This document shows positions 7,794 to 16,640 of a stretch of 64,000 nucleotides of DNA, one piece after another (within the stretch, counting starts at the first letter, position 1; each line of letters opens with the position of its first letter). The DNA comes from Meghimatium bilineatum. Lineage: Eukaryota > Mollusca > Gastropoda > Stylommatophora > Philomycidae. Location of the stretch: the NCBI GenBank assembly GCA_034231615.1, contig CM067319.1:3882001-3946000 (forward strand). The letters run 5' to 3'. Below the pieces are notes generated by a model. That model was not told the origin of the DNA, searched no databases, and was given only the letters and a program-made list of their open reading frames with translations. Made by a program: the position numbers and the translations under genes.

Positions 7794-8324
7794 ATGGCTT
7801 CACCAGTTACATACTTTTCCAGAACCAACGATATGATTAAACCATTAGGTAATGGTGTTAATGCAGTGGCTGTATCATCCTTCAAGAAACCTCTTATTCA
7901 GATTCGCCGATACTATGGTGATACACACATAAAGTTTCCTACTAAAACAGGCATCACGATGAGTCGCCAAGATTTCGTCGATCTAGTAGAACTACGTGAT
8001 GTTATTCTGAATGAATTTGATAGAATTTCCAGTGTTTTTCCTACAAAACAAACTTCAAATGCTCCACTTACAAATACATATGACGATTCAACAGTTGCAG
8101 TTTCAAACACGTACATTGATTCATCGGCTCCAGTTTCAAACACCTATGACGATTCATTCCCATATGGTTGTGGTAACCTAGAGATGTATCTCACACCGGA
8201 TTACGAACCTGTCTATGTACCTGAACCATCGGTATCAGCCCTAGAAAAGAAAAATATCAACAAACCCAAACCAGCCAAGAGACAAAGAACACAACCTGTT
8301 TTGGCCCCGCTTTATCAACAGTGA
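7794..8324 (+). CDS. PC4-like single-strand DNA-binding protein with repeat-rich tail
   Basis: A 176-residue protein. Residues about 21-76 (GVNAVAVSSF...PLIQIRRYYG...FPTKTGITMSRQDFVDLVEL) match the transcriptional coactivator p15/PC4 fold: a basic beta strand ending IRxYY, a lysine-bearing KTGI turn, and a closing helix. PC4 domains bind single-stranded DNA and act in transcription and replication. Residues 91-121 are three 11-residue repeats around NTYDDS (94-99), NTYIDS (105-110) and NTYDDS (116-121). The tail has a basic nuclear-localisation-like stretch KPKPAKRQRT (about 157-166). It is the only plus-strand gene with its own TATA box and poly(A) signal, so it is probably regulated apart from the virion cluster, perhaps early. 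The PC4 assignment is by motif reading without a search; the repeats are seen directly. Confidence 0.75.
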   Translation: MASPVTYFSRTNDMIKPLGNGVNAVAVSSFKKPLIQIRRYYGDTHIKFPTKTGITMSRQDFVDLVELRDVILNEFDRISSVFPTKQTSNAPLTNTYDDSTVAVSNTYIDSSAPVSNTYDDSFPYGCGNLEMYLTPDYEPVYVPEPSVSALEKKNINKPKPAKRQRTQPVLAPLYQQ

Positions 8325-8381
8325 ATTATACAGTGAACATTCTTTTTTCTTATTTATTTTGAAAAATGTACACGATTCATG

Positions 8382-8387
8382 AATAAA
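8382..8387 (+). terminator. Poly(A) signal after the PC4-like gene
   Basis: AATAAA lies 58 bp after the TGA at 8322..8324 and is followed by a T-rich stretch. It may also end transcripts of the upstream virion cluster, which lacks a signal of its own. Confidence 0.6.
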
Positions 8388-9070
8388 TATTTTTTTTATA
8401 TCTCTGAAACAATTTGTTGTCAAGTATTTTCAAGTTCTCGTTTACCGTGCTGTCTGTAGTGTGTGTTTCATTAACTTGTTACAAAGAATCATCTCTCAAA
8501 CAAGAGGGCCAAGGTTATCCACAGGTCACGACCTTATACATTAGCCAGAGGGCAAGAACATCAACTAAACACCAGAAGTTATCCGCAGGTCAAGAAATTC
8601 AGATAAAACCAGATCCACTCCACGAGATGTGGGTTACACCAGGGGTCAGATACAGGGCAGGATGGGAAGCGTGGTTTTTGGGTCAGAAAACAGACAAGAA
8701 CCTGTTAAGTGGTGGGTGTTAGACTCGGGCGACATATGCATTTAAAACATACAAATATAAAACAAACAAAAATGGTTAAACATATGAAATACTTTTATTT
8801 ACGTACTTTTTTTTTTATATTTTGGTACGTGCCAAGTTATACAATATCAAAAATGGGTATGTATTTTCATAAAACATTTCGAGTGTGTATCATTTATACA
8901 GCATAAATTTATCAAATAGAAAATGTACAATTGCATAAATACCATAAATACATAAACATTTCTAAAGATCACAAAATTATGAAAAGAGCGTACATATTTT
9001 TACAGATATAACCAATACATTATGATATTATATACACAAAACCCGACACCAAGTACGAGTAAAAGGATAG
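8388..9070. other. Non-coding spacer between convergent genes
   Basis: An AT-rich spacer separates the plus-strand PC4-like gene from the 3' end of the minus-strand polymerase. A 102-codon frame at 8414..8722 opens only with TTG and has no family resemblance, so it is not called. TTTATT at 8794..8799 would be an AATAAA signal for the minus strand, about 270 bp beyond the polymerase stop. Confidence 0.45.
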
Positions 9071-9425
9071 TTATATAGAGAGGGGTGTAGTTGAGACATT
9101 ATCTGCTTGCACCTGTCGTTTTATGTAAAAGTATGAAAGTGATGCTCTATGTTGTTCGTAAGTGTACACAGCTGGCTCTGTCGTCTTAAAACCCAAATTT
9201 TTACCCCCACTACTCTGTCTGGTTGTCAGGACGTCGGAAAATGTCTTTGCGTCAAATTTGTTTTGGATCTTACTTAGACCCTTTGTCGATGTCTTGTCGT
9301 AGGGTCCAAAGCAGTGATATGTCTTGCTGCATAGTGAGATCATCCCTATACCAGCATATTCGAGCTTGAATAACCCTGGCTTTCGTTTATCGAATAGCCT
9401 AGCCTCGATGCACCGGGGAAACCTT
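9071..9425 (-). pseudogene. POLB: PolB segment 3: C-terminal thumb region in shifted phase
   Basis: In this phase the minus strand is open from just after a TAA near 9425 down to the stop at 9071. It reads through FDKRKPGLFKLEYAG and MISLCSKTYHCFGPYDK, the conserved sequence that follows motif C in Polinton polymerases. Because the upstream phase is open only to 9346, the shift must lie in AGGTTTCCCCGG, most simply in the C4/G4 run (9415..9418). The remaining tail (about 60 residues) is intact. Confidence 0.8.
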
Positions 9426-11403
9426 TAGGCGGGTCGAGTAAGAGGTCTATATGAGGCTGACAGGTTTCCCTAGGGAACCACTGATCGTAGACTCGTCGAT
9501 ATTCGGCCTTCATGCTAGGCTTAATGACGTCATGTAGACTGTCCGCAGATAGGGCTAAATAGAGAGAGTCCGTATCCATCTCTGTCACCTCAAAATCACC
9601 CCTGTCCACGAATCTATCGAGAAAGTCATAGTAAAACTCAAGCATCCTAAGCTTGGCGTATTGGTACACGAAAAAACCAATCTGGATGGGTAAATCCCAC
9701 TTCGTGTGCTGATACCGTGACTCAACCTCGTATAGATCAGGCCCAACCTCGACCATCTTCCTAAAGTAAGGGCTATTGACCAACTTGTCGGTCGCTGTAG
9801 GGGCCACATACACCACTTTAGCATGTTTAGCTTTATTGGTGAGTGTTTTTCCATAAGCCGCATTCCCAAGTAATTTCATAGTATCACTTGTAATAGAAGC
9901 GGATGGGGAGAGATCACCCTTACGACGAGCTCTAGTAACAGTATCACCAAACTGGCTGAAACAGGCTACCGGTTCATACTCTATAACCTGATAGATGTAT
10001 GTAACTACTAGACCATGAGCCAGATACCACTTTAGCAAGGGTGTGGCCAACAAGATTTTGTTACCAATATAGCTCCCAATAAGTGTTCGACGAGGTGTGG
10101 TCAATAGCTTGTTATCATTTGCGTATTTCTCCATCAGTGGGCCAATATCTGCCCGACTGACCTCAATATTTTTAAAGATGGGTGTCATCTCCGAAAAATA
10201 CGCTTTCAAAGCCTCTGGGACATGAATATCACATTCAACAAGCCCAAAACACGAACCATCAACAACAGCTGCAATAATTTGGGTTTGTGTGGGTCTCGTG
10301 TATTTAGCGTAGGATGGTTTTTGCCTCGTAAATGCTGTTGCTAGAAAGTCTCTGACACGTTTCTCCGTCTTTTTTAATGCCTGCCACTCACATTCCCAAC
10401 ACTCGACAATACCACCACCACACGCGTTAGCTATCGTTTGACTGGTTCTACATGTAGCCAAATACAAATCAGCAAGCGGTTTTTTGTTGACCGGATTGAT
10501 GACATGGTCTTTGGTGATTGGACAGTTGGGATGCCCGTGGAACATGCAACCATGAAATTGAAAGGCCGTGCGGGTCATAGTACAATAACCATCCACTGGA
10601 ATATGAGCATCACCAACACGGTGTTCCTTACCGTTGAATTGGGTGATAATTTCTGTGTTTCTCGTGTGAGCCATCCAAGCTAACCACTCCCTACATTGAA
10701 TGGTGTACAGATTTCGCCTGTGTTGTTTAAAACCATCATCGTGTGTTCGGGTGATTGTAAAATCTGTGGGCATCTTCTGCATTAATGCCCACAAATAAAG
10801 AGCATTGGCGTCATACCCCTTAATGCTCTTAACCACCTTACCACCGCGGATGTTGGTTTTATCCACCTCATGGTGTCGATGAAAAATAATAGACGGACCA
10901 CCGGTGATGTTGTGACGTATGATGTTGTGTAGGTCTTTTTCATACTTGGCGCATAACGTAAAGACTATACCACGTGGTAGGGTTTTGAAAAGGTACCTGA
11001 GGGTTATACCCGGAACAGAGATTGCGTCCTTAAACATATCAATACCAATCGCAGCATAGAATTTAACCTGGCTGGATAGGGCCTTCAGCATAGGAGCGAC
11101 ATCTTTGTTGTTGTACCACTCGAGAAAATCCAGCAATTTCGTCATTTTATGTTCCCGCCAGATTTTTTGGCAGTACGCATATTCTTCAACAGAAATGTTG
11201 GAATTTTTAAGTTTTGAGTAGAAGGCCGCGTGTGGAGGTAAACAGGGTTCCTTCAACTGCGCCAGATCTGTTACATACTCGTAACAGAAAAAACCTTTCT
11301 GTTCGACTACCTTGTAAGCTGCTAAATACTTACTGTAACTAAAACCTGGGGCAAGGTAATTGACAATATCCAAAAACTTTAATTTTTCCGTGGATATGCA
11401 CAT
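9346..11403 (-). pseudogene. POLB: PolB segment 2: palm and fingers, motifs A-C, nuclease-like insert
   Basis: A 685-codon open piece between the premature stop and the frameshift. Relative to its first Met, motif A is at 197-206 (YDANALYLWA, metal-binding D198), the nuclease-like insert at about 265-342, motif B at about 510-518 (KLLGNAAYG) and motif C at 609-613 (MDTDS, D610 and D612). All catalytic palm residues are kept. The last 15 or so residues before the stop at 9346 are out-of-phase sequence created by the frameshift. Confidence 0.85.
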
Positions 11404-11460
11404 AAAATTATTATTTCGCTTGACAGCGAAGTCGAAGGCCCCATCTTCGCCGGGGTTTTT

Positions 11461-13317
11461 TTAAAAATACCGGGCGAAATATGGTTTAATCAAATTAACA
11501 TCATATTTCCCCGAATTAAACCCAATCACAGGCAGTTGCGCAAGATACCCCTCGAGTCTACACAACTCTAAAAAATGCTCACCATCACGCAGGACCTTGA
11601 GATGTTCGGCAAAACGTTCTTTTAAGAGATTTCCAGCGGCATCAGCGATTTCCACTAAATACTTCAGCACACTATTGATCAATTTCTGAGGATCTCCTGT
11701 GCTGACGAAACAGACTGGGTCTTTCTTATCAGGGACATTGGATGCTACAGAACACGACATGGGGATGTGTTTTGCTATGTAGGTCGTGTTACTCGTTGAT
11801 TTTGCAGCACAATCAGACGAGTCAAAATAGCATTCGAAGTCAAATGTAGCCCTGTAAGGATAGATATAACCCGTATCTACCAACTCGAGTGGTAGAATTT
11901 TTGCCAGCTCTTCAAAGACAGTGTCGTATGGGATGTAGACTCCACCTGGGTAGACCCCAGTGCTGATACCGCCCTTGCAGGTTTTCTCGTGGCGGGTGAG
12001 CATAAAGTTGTCTTTCCAGACTTTCCCACATTTGGGGCATATGAAGGAGTGGCTAACTTGATCAATATTATCGATGTACATAAAGTGGTCTTTATGTTGT
12101 AGGAGGTACATAATATTAGGAAATGTGCTACCGCTGCGTACTATGTGCACCAGGACATTCAACTCGTCAAATTCGTATACGTCAATATTCAGTTGGTAAC
12201 AGTCTTCTAAGCTTGGTAGAAGGTCAAGGGTTACACCAGAAAAATCGGTCTGTGGTTCTATGTCTTGATATGTGTACCAGTCACTTAATAAACTACGTGT
12301 TGGCATGTTGAGTGCTCTAATGTTGTGTTTGTGATGTAATGCTAAACAACGAAAAAAACAGAGATTATCGTGATAAGGTGTACCTGTATTTTTGTTGTTT
12401 TGTAATATATTAATACCCCTATTATTTGTAATATGTGGGGGTAGTGTATCTAAAGAACAGCCTAGAGTATGGTTAGATAGAAAATAAAGATAAAATTCGG
12501 TGGCACAAATATTCTCTAATTCATACTTTGTGTCGGGTCGCACACTTAGACCGACTTTGGTATTGTCGAGTTCATTAACAGTGCTAATAAATCTATCCAT
12601 GTCCGATCGGTTGTTTATAATCACAGGACTCTCCAGCACCGAGGCGTTATTGGTGGAACCATGAAAACTGCGAGGTTCTAGGGTCTCCTTGTGGCGGAGA
12701 ATGATGTGCTTTGTTAAACTAATCCTATAGCGTGTAGTTTGAGCATTGTGTATTGTTATTAGTGTATCGTGCCAGTTGTTTATGTGGGGTTCTGTGGGTG
12801 AATGAAAAATTGTATAATGTGCCATCTTTGTAAGTATGCGTGTATGAGTTTTTATGGTATCCCAATTGTCTCTGTAAAGTTGTTGAATATCAGTCGGTAG
12901 CCTGACGAGATCATCCAATTTATGTTTTTTAGCCGACCCACCCTCTGTTTCTACATGTCGTTTTTTGGAAATCACATCAGGTGTTGTCTCTGTGGTTTGC
13001 GACAGTCCCGTTGTTGGTGTAGCCATCACCGTATCAATCATTGCTGGTGTTATTGTATCGGTGTCCTGTAGATCAGACACCAGACCCGAGTATTCACAAG
13101 TCATTTGTGTTGCCCCAGACGGGGCAATAACTTCACTGCTGTGAGCGTGTTTAATATGGCGAGTTACACCCGCCGGGTACGCGTACATTTGTGTACACCT
13201 TGGGCATGGGTAGCGTTTTCCATTGTGTGAACTACCCACATGTCGTTTAAGATCGGCGTTTCGTGAGAAACCTTTATTGCAAACAGTACAAACAAATCTT
13301 GCTGGAATGATAGTGGC
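11461..13317 (-). pseudogene. POLB: PolB segment 1: zinc fingers to Exo II (exon 2, up to the stop)
   Basis: This open piece starts right after a good 3' splice site (TTCTGTTCTTCCACAG) and ends at the premature TAA 11463..11461. It encodes about 618 residues after the exon-1 Met. Visible parts are fingers CTVC and CPRC near the N-terminus, and a basic KKHKLDD stretch. DNLCFFRCLALH followed about 90 residues later by KDHFMYID gives a Cys...His pattern reminiscent of OTU-type cysteine proteases (inference). A C2HC finger, Exo I DFE and Exo II follow. No polymerase motif is included, so this fragment alone could not synthesise DNA. Confidence 0.85.
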
Positions 13318-14042
13318 CTGTGGAAGAACAGAATACAGATTGTCAGACGCCCATAACGACTTTACACCATAGATAAATAAAACTCATAGATTATAGATTG
13401 TATAACATTGGGATTAGGATTTACATAATATTAAAAATATATAATTATAGTGTATATGTATTATATACATACATAAATAATAATTCAATAACTATGTGTT
13501 TAATCATTTAATGAACACTAATTAATATTTTTTTTATATATTATATTATTTATATAAGATATTGTATCATTTATATATTATATAACAAATAAATTAATTA
13601 ATAGATACATAATTAATGAATGCCTATTATTAATTTTTATAGTAATTAATTATAACACCTATGATATGTATACACTATGCATACCAGACGTATATAATAG
13701 TACACATCCAGACACGACATAGACCTAAACCAGACGTGTAGGTATATATTACACACACACACACACACAGACACACACACAGTATATGTATATATACAGG
13801 GGCAACATATAGCATATACAATATAAAAGACGATAACATAAAGATCAAAATGTGCTCAAACTAATACATACTAAAACATATAACTCACACACACACACAC
13901 ATACACACACAGACACACACACACACACACAGTATATGTATATATATATACATAGACAACATATAGCATATACAATATAAAAGACGATAGCATAAAGATC
14001 AAAATGTGCTCAAACTAATACATACTAAAACATATAACTCAC
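13318..14042 (-). other. Intron of the polymerase gene
   Basis: On the minus strand the donor is ATG|GTGAGT (GT at 14042..14041) and the acceptor TTCTTCCACAG| ends at 13318. Splicing joins ATG directly to GCC, the first codon of an open frame entering the zinc fingers. The frame upstream of the acceptor has no ATG before a stop, which supports an intron. It is about 80% AT and contains (CA)n and (TA)n tracts and a 108/112-bp duplication. Confidence 0.75.
13781..14042 (-). repeat. Duplication inside the intron, copying the splice donor
   Basis: 13781..13888 and 13931..14042 are near-identical (AGTATATGTATATATA... to ...CATATAACTCAC). Each is preceded by a CA/CACAGA tract, so the unit with its microsatellite is about 150 bp. 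Each copy ends in ACTCAC, which is GTGAGT on the minus strand; the distal copy is a decoy donor without the adjoining ATG. Confidence 0.8.
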
Positions 14043-14153
14043 CATTTTCTTGGAATATAAACACTGTTTATCTGAGGTTCAAAGGTCTGACACACTGCTC
14101 TGTTATCAGTCGGACTGTGGTTTTTAGAGTGCGGATAATTTCAGAATCACTGG

Positions 14154-14161
14154 TATTTATA
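14154..14161 (-). promoter_or_regulatory. TATA box of the polymerase gene
   Basis: The minus strand reads CACTATAAATACC here, about 110 bp upstream of the ATG at 14045. A start site about 30 bp downstream (near 14125) would leave a leader of about 80 nt. The core TATAAATA is the same as in the PC4-like gene. Confidence 0.6.
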
Positions 14162-15400
14162 GTGCGCCGAATGCTGAATCGGCAAAAATTTTTGTTACAG
14201 GCTTGTCTATTTCGGAAATAACTAGATAAAACCAGTTTTAACTAGGTACAACTGGCTGTTGTGCACACCATAACCAGGTCGGGGTAACAATTTATGGTGC
14301 TTATGGGGGCACGGGCGTTACTGACGCGTCTGCTGCGTTCATGACACGGTCAAGCTAGTGCTGATTAAGCGCGCGCGTGGATTGATGATTCACCGGTGCG
14401 GATCATGACACGGGCAAGATAACAAATACTGCTGATTTAGCTGTTTTTTCAAGTGCCATGAACCGGTGTTTAAGCACTTCGGATGCTTCAGCACATTTAC
14501 AGGTCACTTGGTACACTCTTCTTAGCCATGTCTCATATTATGAGTATTATCAATTGTCGTTGTTAAACAAATAACTCAACATAATAGATATAAAACATTA
14601 AAAGCCCCCTTCATGTTTTACAGTGTGAGACCCCCTTGAATATAATCACACAAGGGAAGAATCTTTGATTACACCAGCAGAAGAAGAATATTTTCTTTCC
14701 TAGGTTCAAATATCTCAAAATACACGTGATTATACGAATAATTATTTGTATATAATAATAATTTATAATATTACTAATAATATGCTTTTTAACAAAAATA
14801 TGTTTCTAAATACAAAAACGCTGTATAAGTAACAGAAAACGTTCTCTGCTTATAAAGTGCCACATATGTAAAGAGAGAAAGAGAGAAAGAGAGAGATAGA
14901 GAGAGAGAGAAAAATAATCTTAACGGTCGTTTTAAAGAAACGCGCGCACACTAGTTTCAGTGTGAGCGTGGTTATCTGGTTAATTGGCACCCGATGTGCT
15001 TCCGTGCACTGACCACGGACTAAATTGATCTACAGAGGGCTTTAATGGTTTGCAGATGTTTGGCTTACCTGTCCTAGTCCATCGTTATGCTACCAGCTTT
15101 AGTTAAATAGATGTTAGTTTATTTTCAATGTGTATTTATATAAAGCTTGTTACATAGGCATATATTTAAACGGGTTCTTCATATATTTCGTTGAACGTGT
15201 TGAATTGTTTGTTTCTTGGTTTAATTTATATGGAAATACCATTTCACGGCCATTCATTAGACACCACACACGCCTGTTTTATAAATAAACCAATACAACG
15301 CATGGTTTAAATGTGGGTGCGATAGTCCACTAATCTGAACGAGACAAAATTTCTGATGTGGAAAAGTTTCATAATTAGAATGTTGAGGTCGACACAAGGT
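14162..15400. other. Non-coding right arm of the Polinton
   Basis: About 1.2 kb without a supportable frame. It holds a partial direct repeat (TCATGACACGG at about 14339 and 14404, each followed by a CTGATT-type stretch), a GCGCGCGCG patch near 14370, an AT-rich block (14720..14830) and a (GAGA)n tract (14873..14912). It probably holds the upstream control region of the polymerase gene. Confidence 0.45.
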
Positions 15401-15693
15401 CAGCTGATGTATGTGTCATTTTCTTTATCTTGAATTATCAGTCTAAAGGTGAAACACAGGTTAAAAAAAATTGTTACAAACTTCACTGATATTGACCTTG
15501 CTGTATCACCTTGTACCTAAAAACACTGGAAAAGTTTCCGTGGAAATGGAAAACCGTCAAGTTCAGCTGATGTATGTGTCATTTTCTTTATCTTGGCTTA
15601 TCAGTCTAAAGGTGAATCACAGGTTAAAATCTTCACTGATATTGACCTTGATGTATCACCTTGTACCTAAAAACACTGGAAAATTTTCAGCGG
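15401..15693 (+). repeat. Direct duplication straddling the inner edge of the right TIR
   Basis: CAGCTGATGTATGTGTCATT begins copies at 15401 and 15564. Both run through CACTGATATTGACCTTG and ACCTAAAAACACTGGAAAA. The second copy ends in the first bases of the TIR (TGGAAAATTTTCAGCGG), while the first has the diverged TGGAAAAGTTTCCGTGG. This suggests the TIR border was produced by, or has eroded within, this duplication. Confidence 0.75.
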
Positions 15694-16227
15694 AAGAACC
15701 GGGATCCGCGCGCCCCCCACCACCGGTGGGGGTACCGATCGGGTCGGGGTATCTCGCGCCGCCCCATCCTACTGGCTGACAATCTGGTGTGTTGGTGTGT
15801 TGGTGTGTTGCTGAGCAGCACAACAATACTTTCTTCTTTGAACCATATAAATGTTGCGCATTGGTGCGCAACAATACTTTCTTCTTTGAGTCATCTAAAT
15901 GTTGCGCATTGGTGCGCAACAATACTTTCTTCTTTAAGTCATCTAAATGGGGCGCAACAATACTTTCTTCTTTGAGTCATCTAAATGGTGCGCAATGGTG
16001 CGCAACAATACTTTCTTCTTTGAACCATCTAAATGTTGCGCAACAATACTTTCTTCTTTGAAACATCTAAATGGTGCGTGCGCACCAATACTTTCTTCTT
16101 TGAGCCATCTAAATGGTGCGCAATGGTGCGCAGCGCACCAATACTTTCTTCTTTGAGCCATCTAAATGGTGCGCATTGGTGCGTAATGGTGCGCAAATAA
16201 GTCTCAAGTCATGCGTATATAACTACT
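15677..16227 (-). repeat. Right terminal inverted repeat with internal minisatellite
   Basis: Inverted copy of 1158..1712, about 551 bp, beginning TGGAAAATTTTCAGCGG and ending AACTACT. It has the same eight AATACTTTCTTCTTTGA-containing units and the same GC-rich inner block, but ACCGGTGG replaces part of the left arm's C run. In a 216-bp stretch of matching frames the arms differ at about two codons, so they are about 99% alike. The inner border falls inside a local direct duplication (15401..15693). Confidence 0.93.
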
Positions 16228-16233
16228 AATGTT
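16228..16233. repeat. Target-site duplication, right copy
   Basis: AATGTT directly follows the CT terminus at 16227 and matches 1152..1157 exactly. Host sequence resumes with GCATTAAAGGAATATTC, which is also what follows AATGTT in the paralogous SINE copy on the minus strand below 18220. Confidence 0.95.
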
Positions 16234-16260
16234 GCATTAAAGGAATATTCAATCATTTTT
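16234..16260 (+). mobile_element. tRNA-like SINE tail, right of the Polinton
   Basis: GCATTAAAGGAATATTCAAT continues the SINE interrupted at 1157. The paralog on the minus strand below 18220 reads the same, then expands into a minisatellite. Confidence 0.7.
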
Positions 16261-16293
16261 AACACGTATTATAGTAAATGGAAGAGTTCAAGA

Positions 16294-16640
16294 CTGTGTT
16301 GTCTCGGGTGTGTTGTCTTAGGTTGTGTTCTCCCAGGTGTGTTGTCTTCGGTTGTGTTGTCTCAGGTTGTGTTGTCTTCGGTTGTGTTGTCTCAGGTGTG
16401 TTGTCTTAGGTTGTGTTCTCCAGGTGTGTTGTCTTCGGTTGTGTTGTCTCAGGTTGTGTTGTCTTCGGTTGTGTTGTCTCAGGTGTGTTGTTTCAGGTTG
16501 TATTGTCTCAGGTTGTGTTGTTACAGGTTGTATTGTCTTCGGTTGTGTTTTCTCAGGTTGTGTTTTCTCAGGTTGTGTTGTCTCAGGTTGTGTTGTCTCA
16601 GGTTGTCTTGTCTTCGATTGTGTTGCCTCAGGTTGTGTTA
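16294..16640 (-). repeat. 15-bp minisatellite right of the Polinton, inverted relative to the left
   Basis: Copies of GGTTGTGTTGTCTCA or TCTTC variants; the reverse complement matches the array at 433..600. It begins about 60 bp after the right target duplication. Confidence 0.9.

Larger units (their letters stand above)
9071..14045 (-). pseudogene. POLB: Protein-primed family-B DNA polymerase, spliced, with a stop and a frameshift
   Basis: It reads right to left. Exon 1 contributes only ATG (14045..14043). A 725-bp intron (14042..13318) follows, and exon 2 runs from 13317. The N-terminus has two C2H2 fingers (CTVC..H..H, then CPRC..H..H), a long linker, a DNLCFFRCLALH region, a third finger of C2HC type (CPKC..RHEKTC), then the exonuclease: DFE (Exo I) and GFNSGKYD (Exo II). 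An in-frame TAA at 11463..11461 follows. The same frame resumes directly for 19 codons before an ATG at 11403. Part two (9346..11403) holds motif A YDANALYLWA, a nuclease-like insert (VDGYCTMTRTAFQFHGCMFHG...C), motif B LLGNAAYGKT and motif C DTDS. A one-base-type frameshift near the G4 run at 9415..9418 moves the C-terminus (CSKTYHCFG..., stop at 9071) into another phase. With both breaks the copy is expected to be inactive. Confidence 0.92.
1158..16227. mobile_element. Complete Polinton/Maverick DNA transposon, about 15.1 kb
   Basis: The element runs from 5'-AGTAGTTATATACGC to its reverse complement GCGTATATAACTACT-3'. It is bounded by long terminal inverted repeats and a 6-bp target duplication AATGTT, the classic Polinton signature. 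It encodes the full diagnostic set: protein-primed PolB, rve integrase, FtsK/HerA-type packaging ATPase, adenovirus-like protease, major capsid and candidate minor capsid proteins. Genes are split into a plus-strand arm (1828..8324) and a minus-strand polymerase (14045..9071). Two genes are interrupted by single in-frame stops and the polymerase by a stop and a frameshift, so this copy is probably non-autonomous for virion formation and replication, although integrase and TIRs look usable. Termini, duplication and an empty-site paralog near 18220 are seen directly; virus-like biology is established for the family. Confidence 0.96.

Noticed and set aside
7336-7885. Minus-strand frames opposite protease and promoter
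   Set aside because: Shadow frames of plus-strand features; contain no recognisable domain.
8414-8722. 102-codon frame with a hydrophobic start inside the Polinton
   Set aside because: Begins with TTG, has no ATG, and lies in the spacer after a poly(A) signal; no conserved motif.
14006-14221. 71-codon plus-strand frame
   Set aside because: Antisense to the polymerase leader and splice donor; no supporting motif.
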